The translations under genes and the position numbers were made by a program. A stretch of DNA of 64,000 nucleotides from Xylogone sp. PMI_703 (Eukaryota > Ascomycota > Leotiomycetes). The notes under the pieces were generated by a model, which saw only the letters and a program-made list of their open reading frames with translations, was not told the DNA's origin and did not search any database. Of this stretch, positions 24,738 to 37,103 are shown one piece after another. Each line of letters opens with the position of its first letter. The stretch's first letter is position 1. The DNA lies in NCBI GenBank assembly GCA_021399445.1, contig JAJTUQ010000012.1:559359-623358 (forward strand), read 5' to 3'.

Positions 24738-26838
24738 CCTAGCGTCAATCTCCTAGTGCTGATTACAGAACTCAAGGGGCTTCTTAGGGCGAAGAAGACT
24801 TCTAAGATGGCAACGATCGCACGGTCTGATTGGCCCTTCCGTCTCAGCCCCGTTTACGGATTTCGTGATGACAGCACGAACTAAGGCGCCCCGTTGCTGA
24901 AAAGGCTTCAAGTGCTAGAGTACTAAGTAATGGAGCGTCGACTGGAAGAACGGACAAGTAAAATGATTATGTGAGAGCTTTGTGGTGAGTGAGTATGTAT
25001 ACAGGCTATTACAATGCTTAACTCTAAAGCTAGAACAAAGCTTCCCCGTTGGCAACTCATCGGAGAATGTGGACGCGCAGTGTGTATATATGTGCAGTGA
25101 TCAGTCACCAAGCGATGGATAGCCACTGTGATGTTTGTGACGTTAAGCGTTTTGTGCCCGGATTCAATTGGGTTTCACACCTACATATGCCCGTAACAGT
25201 AGTGCAGTTATCCTAGGCCTGCGTTGTTACAGCGGCCCTTCACCTTGTATGCTGAGTCTTCGTACAGCGGATGTAGGCACTTACGAGCCCTCCGGCATTA
25301 CCTGCTGATAAGAGTTAATAGCTCTACATGAAATACGCAGAGAACCTTAATATCGCAAATTTTAAGTCGCTTTCCGGTGATGCTACCCTTAGTTTATATG
25401 TCTTGAAATCTTAGTAAGATGCCTTCTTAGGGAAGTCAAGATATTGGTTTGTATTATTAGCGCTTATCAACCCAGCTTGGTACGAGTGGACATGTAGATC
25501 AAAGCGGGTCGCATTCCTAATCACTTGTACTGTACGGATAGTTATCTAGATATACCGGAGTTGAGCTAATGCATGGTCGATGCCGTATTTCGTCTATTAC
25601 CTATGTATTATTAGGTATAGCTTCAGCTACAAATGATAGATTCACAGCCATCCAGTATGGGAAAATGATAATTGGACCCTTACTCGATTAGGTGGTTCAG
25701 CTACTCTCAACCATATGATATACTGTTCATAGATTATTAATGAAATGCTGCAATCAATTATGCAATGGCTCGTTATGTTATAGTTGAGTTCACACAGTAA
25801 TTATGTCCCAGCTCCGTTCTCCACTGTGGAGAAGCGTAACCGGATGCAGGATTCTAGCTTGAGGTTGATAACGTAAGTCGGAATGCTCCCAGCTGCTCGG
25901 AATCTAATATCATCTTCCGAGATCATCTTCCGAGATTTACCGTAGAGAGTAATTGACTTTGCCGTGCGTACTCATGGCACTGCAAGATGAAAGTATCAAT
26001 AGTATCAGCACACGTCGTCATATATAAGTAGATATTAGACCTGCCAGATATATTATTATTTCCGGATTTAGATATGCCGAATTTCAGGATAATTAACATC
26101 TATACTTTACATTGTACTGTATGGTGTAGCCTTACGCACGCAAAGTGGGCGGCCTTGGGTACTATAGCGCGATCTGCGGCGGGGCAGATAATTGTTGATT
26201 ACCGTCAGGCTGCGTTAAGACCACGCTCTAATCTAGGGAAGTATCTGCTAGCGTGATACAACTGTACTACAGTATATACTAATTAATTACTGTTAACTTA
26301 TAAATGCAGCACACGCTCACGACGCTTAATTATGTCATGCTGCTTTTTGTAGGTAACCGGTAAATCTCCACTTCTCACCAGGCTCTCCACGGATAAAGAT
26401 GAATTGTAAGGGTGGAACATTGCTACAGTAAAGGTGTCTCTTATTATTGGTTGACAACGCATGTTCGCTGTTACTGCTCAAATTAGTTTAGCTTGCCCAT
26501 TGTCGTGAGTTGGGTCAGTATTTGGGCTGTACCTCAACCCGGGGCGTGATCTTCTTACAAATTATAGATAATTGCCTGCTACAAGCAATTATAGTTGAGA
26601 TGGTTGCTATGCCATATTGATCCACGCACAGGGGGCAGCCGCCCTTGATATGAGTGCCTCAGTAAATGGGAACGCCCAGGGGACGTTATGCATACCCTGC
26701 CCCTGCCACTCCTTTGGCAAGCTCTCATGAGGTGGGAGTTATCTGTTTTTACTGTTTTCTTCTCTTTCTCTTTTAAATCTTGATTAAATTTATCCGTCTC
26801 TCCTCTTTAGAGATATTTTGGCAGTGTTTTCCTATAAA
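24738..26838. other. intergenic between hydrolase and second SDR
   Basis: No gene is supported over 2.1 kb. Sequence is AT-rich with short frames. A small tandem duplication (ATCTTCCGAGATC twice) lies near 25,910-25,940. It holds the promoters of the two divergent genes. Confidence 0.5.
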
Positions 26839-28154
26839 ATGCCGTATTCACTAAAGGGTAGAAATGTATTAGTTACTGGAGGATCACGGTGAGCTTCACT
26901 CATTCATCATAGACTTTTAGATGAGTTAGATTTGTATTCCACATCTAGGCTTTCAAAACATGTAAAGCGTACGGCTCACTAATACAACCAACTACATTTA
27001 GGGGTCTGGGAGAAATTGTGTGCCTTAAATTTGCGGAGGAGGGAAGTAATGTTGCTATTAACTACAATTCAAGCGCAAAAAAGGCAGAAGAACTTGCCGC
27101 TAAGTTAGTGAAAGAATATGGTGTAAAGACGATTACAATTCAGGGAGTATGTTTTATATGCATCGGTAATCGAGCGGTACTCTCGCTGATTTACTTAGAG
27201 AGATGAAACAGTCTATAGTTCTTGGTCAGCTCAATTTCAAAGGAACCTGTTGCTGACTAGGCATCAAACAATTAGGATATGGGTTCTGAATCCGATTGTA
27301 TAAAGGTTGTTGAAGAGACTATTAAAGGTCTCGGGGGATTAGACATCCTTGTCTCCAATGCAGTCTGTCTCTCCATTCGTCTGATACACTCAAAATCAAC
27401 TAAACATCCGCTCCAACCTCTCAGGGCTATACTAGATTCTCAAATTTTGACGATATCTCCACAACTACTATGGAGGATTGGGATAAATGCTATGCTGTCA
27501 ATGTCAAAGCACAGATCCATTTAATGAAAGCTGCATCGTCCACCTTCAAGGCTAATCTTGAAGGCGGCTCCTTCATCATAACTTCGAGTGCAGCAGGTGA
27601 GATCATCAGCGGCAGTAGCATGCCTTACAGTGTTACCAAGGCTGCGCAGTTACATCTCATGAGGTGTCTCGCGAAGACACAGGCGCCCAAAGTTAGGGTT
27701 AATGCTGTGCTTCCTGGACTATTGCTCACAGAGTGTATGTATTTTCCTCTCTCCTTTCATTGTTCTAGAATCAAAGTGAAGGTATGAAAGGCGTAAATAT
27801 TAATGTTTCTGACCACGACTTCCTCCGTTTGTGTTATGCAGGGGGTAAAAAGTATTCTCCAGAGATGATTAAGGCGATAACAGCTGCTGCATGGTTACAA
27901 GCCCCTGTAGGTCAATTTTTCTGGAGACTTGGCCTCTCGTATAATGCACTAACTTATCCATTCTAGACTGATCTTGAGGACTGTGCTCAATCATATGTAG
28001 ACATTGCAAGGAACACTTCGCTCACAGGACAGAAGATTCAAATTGGTAAGTAAGGTTATATTAGTCTCTGCTTTACTCTTATTTCTTGAGATAAAAGGGG
28101 GCATGATCAACTCGCTAACCACTGGCAGATTCTGGACTTGCGAATGTGGCTTAA
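26839..28154 (+). CDS. short-chain dehydrogenase/reductase, seven exons
   Basis: SDR of 253 aa. Exons: 26839-26888, 27002-27146, 27276-27362, 27425-27734, 27842-27906, 27967-28045 and 28129-28154; every splice is GT-AG and phases agree. The cofactor loop TGGSRGLG is assembled across intron 1. VSNAG is assembled across intron 3. The catalytic Ser lies in ITSSAAG and the Tyr/Lys in YSVTK. PGLLLTEW and the end TGQKIQIDSGLANVA are typical of fungal SDRs. Six introns in 762 coding bases is dense for the family, and all are short. It is likely a tailoring reductase or dehydrogenase of the cluster; the substrate is unknown. Confidence 0.9.
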
Positions 28155-30615
28155 AGAACTAGTTATAATCGATCCTTAGTTTACAGTAGATTATATCCGT
28201 AGAAGAAATACAAACAAACAGCTCAAATATTTGTTGAATATGACTGTATGACGTAGTCATCTACTTCAGATTATACTTCTTGTCTGATAGAAGCTCAGTA
28301 TGGAGCTGAAATGCCAAGGTCAATCGGAACCCCTAATCTCCTATTCTGAATACAACTGCCGGGTGCATCCCTGCTCCAAGGTTCTGTTCCCATCAGTACA
28401 CGTACATGCTGATGTTTTAACGCCAAAAGAACAAAAGAAAAGAGATTTTATATAGAGTTTCACGTGTGTACTCAGTTTTTAAAACAATTTATCGTCATAT
28501 CCTAAAATGGTCTTTTTTTAGTGAAAATGAGGTTATATGTTACACTTTCTTCAACAAGCCACTTCAAAATAACAAATACTATTATAATAATTTGATAATT
28601 AATAATTTATAACCTTTATTAAATATATAAGTAGATATGTTATAATAGTAAAAATATAGATCTTATAAAATTTATATAAAAATAACTCAAATAAGGGTAA
28701 TATAACCACTTTTACTAAATAAAATGACTATAACTTAATAACTATATAATATTTTCAAATAAGGTTAATTACATTTGAAAGCGCTGAGGAAGTCTTAGGG
28801 CATAAGCTTCACTTGCCTCCACCAGACGAAGATAACTCTATGATTATCACCAACTACATGTTTTACGAGTACTGTGATACAACTCCATGTTGCCTACTTA
28901 TCAGGTGTTTCATCTCTCTCGCGGATGAACTTGACTAAAATCTGCTTCCTGTAAAGTATCAAGTACTGAATTATTAAGTAGCTGATCCGTTCTAATACAA
29001 ATATGTATTCTCCGTCAATCGACAACTGGCTTCTCAAGCGCATAGTCGTTCCACCAAGGATATTCGAAAAGTACTTCGAATCTGTATTAACATAGCTATA
29101 CTGTGGCCCAATTCTCATCATAGCCACTCTTATCTCTTTGGCATTTGCATTAGTAAACTGGACATGAATTATTTTAGTAATTGGGGAGGAAGTCTTCACA
29201 CTTGTGAGTTATTTGTGAAGTATTACTTATATCCTGAATAGTAAGAGTAGATATCAAGTTTGTTACAACAGAAATCCGAAGACGGTCAAAAGAAAGCTAT
29301 TTATGAGATAGACAATTATGTTAGTGAGAATAAATTATGAATTAATCTAATAGTTGGATAAGATAAAACTTTGAAAGTTGAAGTTTTAGAATCGAGAAAG
29401 CGTAGCCATACGAATTTGTGTGGATCCCAAGTGAGTTTATCCCGTTTCCTGGATCCACCTCTTCGTTATGGGCCCTGTACGAATCGATGTTGTTCTGCCC
29501 TTCCGGGCTCTTCTCAATATTTAGTCCCTCTTCGGCACGGTTGTTTCATTATATTCCAATACGATTAGATTTCTTCCTCCGTTGGGAATGGCCATGAATT
29601 TTCTCTTGAAACTAGTAATTGGACCGTGAGACTCTAAAGACAAATCCTGTTGGCAGTTGGAGAGGTGACGCGGCTTCTGATCCTGGTGCCTTACTGCAGG
29701 TCCTGCTGATCGCCCCAATGGCTGACAACCATCGTCAGTAACTCTATCCTTGGCCACATCAGTGCAATATAGAGATACGACAATGGTATCATGAAAATAC
29801 AGCTGTCGATGATCGTGTCTTCGGCGTCAAGCGTAGTTTAGAACATGACATCCTAGAGTTAGCTTCGCTCCGAAGATCCCATCCCTTAGTAGTGTTAAAG
29901 CTGATGGTTTTCTATTTTATAAAGTTCTAAACATACATATTCTATTGACCAGGGAATAATATAAGGGACTATATAAACCGGGTGACCCCTTTAACAAGTT
30001 CTGTCTCTATAAATATAAGCCTCTCCTACTGCTTCGTTTACAGTACCACCGACGAATGCCTTCGAGATATAGTCGATATGCTCATCTAATTCTTTCACTG
30101 TGAGACTGCTCCCTTTTCTTATGGTAGCAATCACCAGTAGGGTTTAGCCGTCAAATCTTAACCGAGAGATCTATTGTAGATCTAGAGATTCGACAATCTG
30201 ATTCTCATTCTCGTCATAGTGGTGGTGTTGGTGGTGATCTATCTGTTCTCAAGGTCCTCCTAGTTCCTCCGGCAGCTGTGCTCCTTCCTGTCCTCAACTT
30301 GGAGGTTCACCTACTTGTTGTGGTGGTGTAACTATACCTTATCCTTCCTATGATTCTTGGGAGAGGTTGATGCTACTCTCTAAGCATTTAACTAATATAG
30401 ATACTTAGCGTATACTTTTGAAATGTTGTTACTTGGGTTCGTGGAATGCTAGTGAATATGGAATATGGTAGCTATAAGAGTAATCATCAGTTATGAATAT
30501 ACAAAACCCGTTTTTATAATATTGTAATTATATTTTTTGCCTTTACTCTTCATAAGAGAACAAGGTAGACTTTTGTATAGCTTTAAACAAAAAATGGGTT
30601 GAGAGGAATTAACTT
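28155..30615. other. intergenic, very AT-rich in part; no recognised gene
   Basis: 28,480-28,800 is strongly AT-rich with short self-complementary stretches and may be decayed repeat. A 101-codon minus-strand frame at 28,894-29,199 has no recognisable domain, so I do not call it a gene. 29,300-30,600 shows only short frames. Confidence 0.5.
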
Positions 30616-31287
30616 TCAAACCAACTCGAACTCTTCATCCTCGGAACCTGTCCGGCACTTTAAAGCATTTTCTCCAAAAAACATGCCGATATGGCGTCTC
30701 CGTCTTGGGTTACCTTCCTTCGAGTCTGGAACAATTACAGTTCCATAAGCCTGCTTCAAGCGCTTGTTTTTATGTACTCGATACGCACTCTCCTTACCAT
30801 CTGAGTCCTCCTCAAAAGTAATCGAAGAGGACCACTTACCCGCACTACAAAGCAGGATACATTCCAAGCACAAAGGCGGTCCAGCTGAGACGTCAAAATC
30901 TGGGGTTGCCCAAGATATGCTGGAAGGGGAATCAAAATATACAGTCCCGAGCTCGTACAGTTCATACGTAGCACTGAGACCGTTATATTTTTGATTCATC
31001 TCATTCCAGATATTAGATTTGTAACAGGTACTCCTTTGGGAATACTTATCCTTGGAAGCCGCGTTGGTATTCTCGGACGCTTGGGACTCTTGTTTCCATC
31101 GGGGTACTATGATCCATCGGACCCAGGCACGGATTGTGAGCGGGCTATTCAGATGGAGAACATTTCCAAAATTGTCCGTTTCAGGCAAACGAATTATCTC
31201 AATTATTTCGGACTCCATGTTACTATGCTCCGTGAGACCTTTTATGTATGGCTTTTCCCTTTGGTGTATCCCTTGCAGAGCATACAC
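30616..31287 (-). CDS. hypothetical protein
   Basis: An open frame of 223 codons ending in a charged tail (KCRTGSEDEEFELV). Stretches such as SPLTIRAWVRWIIVPRW and YELGTVYFDSPSSISWATPD look like genuine protein, and a basic patch (NPRRRRH) follows. I recognise no family, signal peptide or membrane segment. The start is uncertain: the first ATG may not be the true one and a 5' exon could exist. It lies between the biosynthetic core and the Helitron. It might be a cluster gene, a remnant or an unrelated gene; nothing in the sequence decides. Confidence 0.4.
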   Translation of the reverse strand: MYALQGIHQREKPYIKGLTEHSNMESEIIEIIRLPETDNFGNVLHLNSPLTIRAWVRWIIVPRWKQESQASENTNAASKDKYSQRSTCYKSNIWNEMNQKYNGLSATYELYELGTVYFDSPSSISWATPDFDVSAGPPLCLECILLCSAGKWSSSITFEEDSDGKESAYRVHKNKRLKQAYGTVIVPDSKEGNPRRRRHIGMFFGENALKCRTGSEDEEFELV

Positions 31288-32366
31288 CAGGAATTCAACC
31301 GACCCGTCGAAAGATTACCAGGACCAAGTCGGATACATTGTAAGGTAACTGCTCGGGTACTTATTCCTATTTTTCGCCGCTTATGACAGATTCCTATGAC
31401 GACGCTCTCTTCCCCTCTAACTGAGGTTGATGTACAAGGTTTTTGTCCAAGATTCTACAACATAGATACTCATTTCCTCTGATTCGAGTCGTTTCTGTAT
31501 TACATGAATTACTTTAGATTTATCATCTATCCACAATCGTCGGTTGGTGCCAGGCCTGGCACCGGGTTGCGGATAAATCAATCCCCCGGTATTTTAGCGC
31601 GTCGAAGAAACCGGGACATGGCACTGGGTATCAGGGACCGGGTTTTTATATCACCGTATTTTGACGCGAAAATGAGATATATAAGGCAAGATGACATGGC
31701 GATTTCATATTTCGCATCAGATTCCCGTTTAGCCCAGTGGTTGTGTTGTTATCATCGAGTTAGGGTTAACCCAAAAGTTTTGATGAGGGCGATTAGTCAG
31801 CCGACCCCGTACCCCGGATTCCAGAACCAAGGGTTCAATGCAGGAACATTAGTAGTATGCAAGCCAACCCACATATGGAACAGGTCAACGTTAGTAGAGC
31901 CAGTTCGGAGGTCTATATCTTATTGAAAACATTGTGGATCGCTTACGTAATTTGCACTATAAAGGTCATTTTTTATTGGTCGTGAAATGGCCATTCCAGC
32001 GATTCTATTGGCTCGCTTTCTATGATCTTATTGGTTGATGGCTTGCATATCATAACCACTTCCGATTCTACAGGAAAGGGGTAAATGTTGATCAACATGC
32101 TGATGAAACTCGCTACAACGTCATATTACGGTCCGTAAACACAATACAATACAATTGACATGCTGTGCCTCCGTATTTGTACAATTGACTTTCCATGCGT
32201 TCGTATTTCTCCTGTACATCGGCCCCATCGCACTTCTTCTTTTCATTTTACATCGTCGGCTGGAGACCGTCAGCTGTAGACCGTGCTTCTTTCCCCTGGT
32301 ACAATGGAATATAGCTCTTCTGTGCTTGCCTGTAGTCTGTAAGTGTTGTTTGTATAACGTTTTACA
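31288..32366. other. intergenic upstream of Helitron gene
   Basis: Contains a perfect 18-bp palindrome GGTGCCAGGCCTGGCACC at 31,546-31,563, within a stretch of repeated CCGGG motifs. A 140-codon frame at 31,504-31,926 has no recognised domain. The 5' end of the Helitron should fall in this interval, but I could not fix a TC terminus. Confidence 0.45.
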
Positions 32367-35300
32367 ATGGCTCCTAACCTTTCAGCGTCTCCGACGGCTT
32401 ATTGTACGGTCTGTAAACGATACCGTCCTTCCGAATTCTTCAAACGACGCCCAAATGGAGCCGGTTTTTATAATACATGCTCTACCTGCAAGGTTTGTAT
32501 GATTTACTGTTAATGGTTATGGAAATACTGACATGTCGATTTATAGAGCTACAGACGAGAGCGAACTGTACTCGGGGAGCTTGACGTTAACGTACCACGT
32601 CAAACGAGGCAGTCTAATAACCCAAGGCTTGGGAAGAGTAAACGACGTCGAATTGAGTTGTTACCGGTTCCTGACGTACCTCCGCGTCCTCCGATTGCTG
32701 AACCTTCGCGTGTGGAACCTCCCGTCGCCGAGCTTACGGCTGTAGAACTTCCCATACCTGAGCCTTCAGCTGAGCCTTTACGGTCGCTACCGGTCCCTTC
32801 ACCTCCTGTTACGGTTCTTGAACAACCGGTGTTACATGAACAGCTACAACCTGACGGTAGGAGTGGAGATGGTGGTCCGCGGGCACGTAAACCAGCGGGG
32901 TTTATATCTGCTTTTATATCGTCCGAGCCTCACTACATGGGTACGTTGAATCAGACCTGTACGAACTGTTTAGCACTGCAGTGGCCGGAGGAAAGTTCTA
33001 TGCGCTGTTGTAAAGATGGAGATGTGACGTTATCACCATTCCAACAACCGCCAGACCTCCTTATGAACCTTCTGAGAGGGAACGATCCAAGAGCAACGGA
33101 TTTCCGTAGAAATATACGGGGATACAACTCAGCTCTCGCATTTACGTCCCTCAAATACACTAAAGACGACCGAACAGACAATATGGGGCCTTGTATAACC
33201 TGTTTTACTATTCATGGTAGTTTGTATCATCTACAAGGGCCTTTACGGCCAGGTTCTCAGACTGTTCCTGCGTTTGCTCAATTGTTTTTTTATGACGCTG
33301 ATTATGCAACGAATATTCGACATCGGCAAGGGCTAGATCGAACGTTGCTTCGTGAGCTTCATACCATGCTTACGGACTGTAACCCGTTTATTCACCTGTA
33401 TATGACAGCTACAGAGCGTATGAACCGTCAACCAAATACGTCCCGATTGATATTGAACCCTCGGATGGAGTTGATTGCTGAAGGAGATTATCATCCAGGC
33501 CGTATCAACCTTCCCACTGGCAATGAAATTGCGGCTATTATTCCGGACGAGACGAGCCACTACAAGTCAAGAGATATCGTCCTTGCCGACCGCACTGAAT
33601 CTGGAGACTCGAGCTTTAAAAACGATTCCTGCAAGCCACCCAGCTTACATGCCACTACACTATGTACTCTTATTTCCACGTGGTGATTACGGTTGGGGTT
33701 TCAATATGGAGTTACACGGTCAGCGTGAAGGTCAACGTTTAACACTTCAGAAGTGGTTACAGTACCATTTACATCCTCGCAAAGATCAGCTTTCTTCTAT
33801 CTTTTACGGAGCTAGGCTTTTTCAGCAGTACGTAGTTGATGCGTATGTGACCGTAGAGACCTCAAGGCTTGAATGGAATCGTTTTAACCAGTCGCGAATA
33901 CGGGCCGATCTGTACCAGTGTGTATATGACGCTTTACACGTTGGTGATACGGATGCCGCAGATATAGGTCGTCGTATTATACTCCCTTCTTCGTTTGCAG
34001 GAAGTGATCGTGCTATGCAGCAACTGTTTCAGGATGTGATGGCTTTGGTACGACACTTTGGGAAACCTACTTACTTTATTACCATGATCGCAAATCCCAA
34101 TTGGCCGGAAATTCAGCAGAATCTTTTACCGGGACAGAGTGCTACAGATCGACCTGATCTGATAGCACGAGTTTTTGAAGGCAAAAAGCGTGAATTGGTG
34201 AAGGATTTGAAAGCTGGCGTCTTGGGACCTTGGGCTGGCCATGGCTTTACGATTGAGTATCAGAAACGTGGCCTTCCACATATCCATTTCCTTCTTTACA
34301 GACCGCGTGGCACTCCTGAACTTTCACCGGAGTTGATTGATGAGGTGATTTGCGCTTAAATCCCACGCCCAGGTCGTGATCCTCATGGCATCTTGCACGA
34401 ATAGTAACCACACATATGGTTCATCATCTTTGCGGCCCAGACTCAAAGAGCCCCTGTATGAAGAAAAAGTCGCCCGGTGAACCAGAACGGTGCTCAAAAA
34501 GGTTTCCCAAAAGGTTTACGGACGCTACGGTTGTTGTTGAGGATGGGTACCCAGAATACCGCCGTAGGAACGATGGCCAGACGTTTGTTCACAAATTAGA
34601 CGATTCTGGGCAGCCAATATTAGGAGATAATCGCTGGATTGTGCCTTATAACCCTTATTTACTGCAAAAGTTCAACTGTCACATCAACGTTGAGATATGT
34701 AGTACAATTGCGGCCGTAAAGTATATCCACAAGTATGTGTATAAAGGCCATGACCGCTCTCTCTTTCGGTCACCAATCCCAACGACAACGACGAGATTAC
34801 GCAGTATGTTCAGGCTCGGTATGTTGGCCCTATGGAAGCTTTTGCACGTTTAATGGAATACAAGACGCATCAAGAATGGCCTCCTGTGACACGCCTTCCT
34901 GTGCACCTCCAAGGAGAGCAGACTGTGAGCTTCCGTGACGATTTAGGAGCGGAAGCGCTGGCGGATCAGCTTGAGGCGTCTAATTCCAAGCTTATGGCCT
35001 TTTTTCAGTATAATGCTCAACACGAGGAGGGTCACCAGTGGTTATATCAAGAATTCCCTGAACACTGTGTGTGGGATACGAAGAATCGTTGCTGGAAAAA
35101 GCGTAGACAGGGTATATCGATTGGCCGCATGTATCACTGTAGCCCTGCCCATGGAGAGAGGTTTTATTTTACGGCTTTTACTGACTTCTGTACGTGGTCC
35201 CCGTTCGTTTGAGGACCTGTATGTAGTAGACGACGTACGATATGCATCATACTATGAGGCATGCGTTGCCCGAGGCCTAGCTGAGAACGATCAGGAATGG

Positions 35301-37068
35301 TTTCGTTGTTTTGAAGAAGCAATTCAATTTGATCCCGCCAGTCGTTTACGGACCACATTCCTTATTGGGTTGTGCCAGCGGTTGATTGGCAATCCTGCAG
35401 CTCTGTGGGATCGTTTTAAGAAGGAATTATGCCACGATTTGCGTTATTTTCTGAGCTCCCTCACGCATGCGAGCTTTCCAGTGGTGTTGGAACACCCGGA
35501 GTGTGATTACGGTCTGTATATATTGAACGAAAAGCTTCGCGATACGCAGTTAACGGTTGTTGATTTTGGCTTGCCGGCGTTCTGTTTTGATTGGTCAGCT
35601 ATATATGATCGCACTGTACAAGAGTATAATCCTATGGATGAAGCTAATATGGCTTCTAATATGGCTTCTAATATGCAAGCTCAGTTGAATCAGGACCAGC
35701 GCGAGTGTTTTGATACAATTGTTACCGCTGTTGAAAACGAGCCGCAAAATGCGCATTTTTACTTACAAGGGCCTGGTGGGACCGGTAAGACCTTTTTATA
35801 CAAGACCTTATGCCACTACTTTCGTGGATTGGGCAAGAATGTGCTCTGTGTAGCTTCAACCGGTATTGCCTCGCTTTTACTGCCAGGAGGCCGTACAGCC
35901 CATTCACAGTTCAAGATACCTATGCAATTGAACGAGGATTCGGTCAGTTCTATAACCAAGAATGGAAAGTTGGCTAAAATACTTCGAAAGGCCGATCTCA
36001 TTATATGGGACGAGGTTCCCATGCAAAATAAGCAGTGTTTTGAAGTTGTCCACAGGTTATTCTGCGATTTACGGTCCGTTGAAACTGAAGATGTTCTCTT
36101 TGGAGGCGTTCCTGTCATCCTGGGAGGCGATTTTGCTCAAATTCTACCGGTAGTGCCACATGGTACTCGAGCCGATACAGTATGTGCCTGTCTACAACGC
36201 TCTTTTATATGGCTACGATTACGCAAATTGCGTTTGAGGACGAATATGCGTGTGCGGCCGGGCGATGGAGAGGCTGATTTTGTTCGGTGGATTGGTGCCC
36301 TTCCTTACGGTAAAGCTCTCTACGGCCCTACTTCACTTCCTTCGACCATATCTACGGCCGTAAACTTAGATGGTTTACTCGACGACATTTACCCATTATC
36401 TCTGTTGCAAGCTGGCTGTAGAGATTACAGCGTTTTCCGTGGGAGAGCATTACTTTCAACCCTTAACGCGAACGTAAGGGCTTTGAACGATACAGTTTTA
36501 GGCCGGTTTCCCGCTCCTATGCGCACTTATTCATCGGTAGATTCAGCAGATGTTAACGAGGCAGACGATTCAGGGCACGTATACTCGGCAGAGCTATTAC
36601 AATCGATAGAATTGTCATCTTTACCTTCGTCTAAACTGACGTTGGCCGTTGGAGTGCCGGTAATGGTTATGCGTAATATATGCGCGCAGGAAGGGTTGTG
36701 TAATGGTACACGGATGGTTGTTACGGCTTTACGAAATCATACAGTTGAAGCGCGATTATTAGGTGGTGAATGGGATGGCCAGGTCCGATCAATTCCTCGA
36801 GTCAAGTTGACGTCAAACGAGGGAGATCTACCATTTACACTCTCTCGCAAGCAATTCCCCCTTCGTGTATGCTTTGCCATGACCGTAAACAAGTCTCAAG
36901 GTCAAGCGCGGCCTTGATCTACGATTACCGGTCTTTACACATGGCCAGTTTTATGTGGCAGTCTCTCGAGTAACTTCTGTATTAGGATTATCTGTACTTT
37001 TACCTGATCAAGCGACTACAACGTCGAATATTGTATATCCTGAAGTGTTGGAAGATTTTAGAGATTAA
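32367..37068 (+). pseudogene. Helitron Rep/helicase gene, frameshifted
   Basis: Rolling-circle transposon protein, now broken. Exon 1 (32367-32492) encodes MAPNLSASPTAY and a CTVCKR...CSTCK zinc ribbon. An intron (32493-32546) follows, then a proline-rich linker. The Helitron-like N domain (LLFPRGDYGWGFN) leads to the HUH nuclease motif GLPHIHFLL. The PIF1-family helicase has Walker A GPGGTGKT, Walker B IIWDE, and C-terminal motifs MTVNKSQGQ and [13 protein letters not shown], ending at 37,068. The frame shifts near 33,610, 34,400, 34,785, 35,170 and 36,905, and there is a stop at about 34,357, so no functional protein can be made. The best-preserved part is the helicase (open 34,971-36,917). 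Terminal TC and CTRR-hairpin ends were not located. Confidence 0.92.
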
Positions 37069-37103
37069 AAATACGATTCATAATTAGATAAATCACTAAT
37101 TTT

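Noticed and set aside
28894..29199. 101-codon minus-strand frame as a gene
   Set aside because: AT-rich composition, no domain, no splice or start support.
31504..31926. 140-codon plus-strand frame as a gene
   Set aside because: Lies over a palindrome and repeated CCGGG motifs, with no recognisable protein character.
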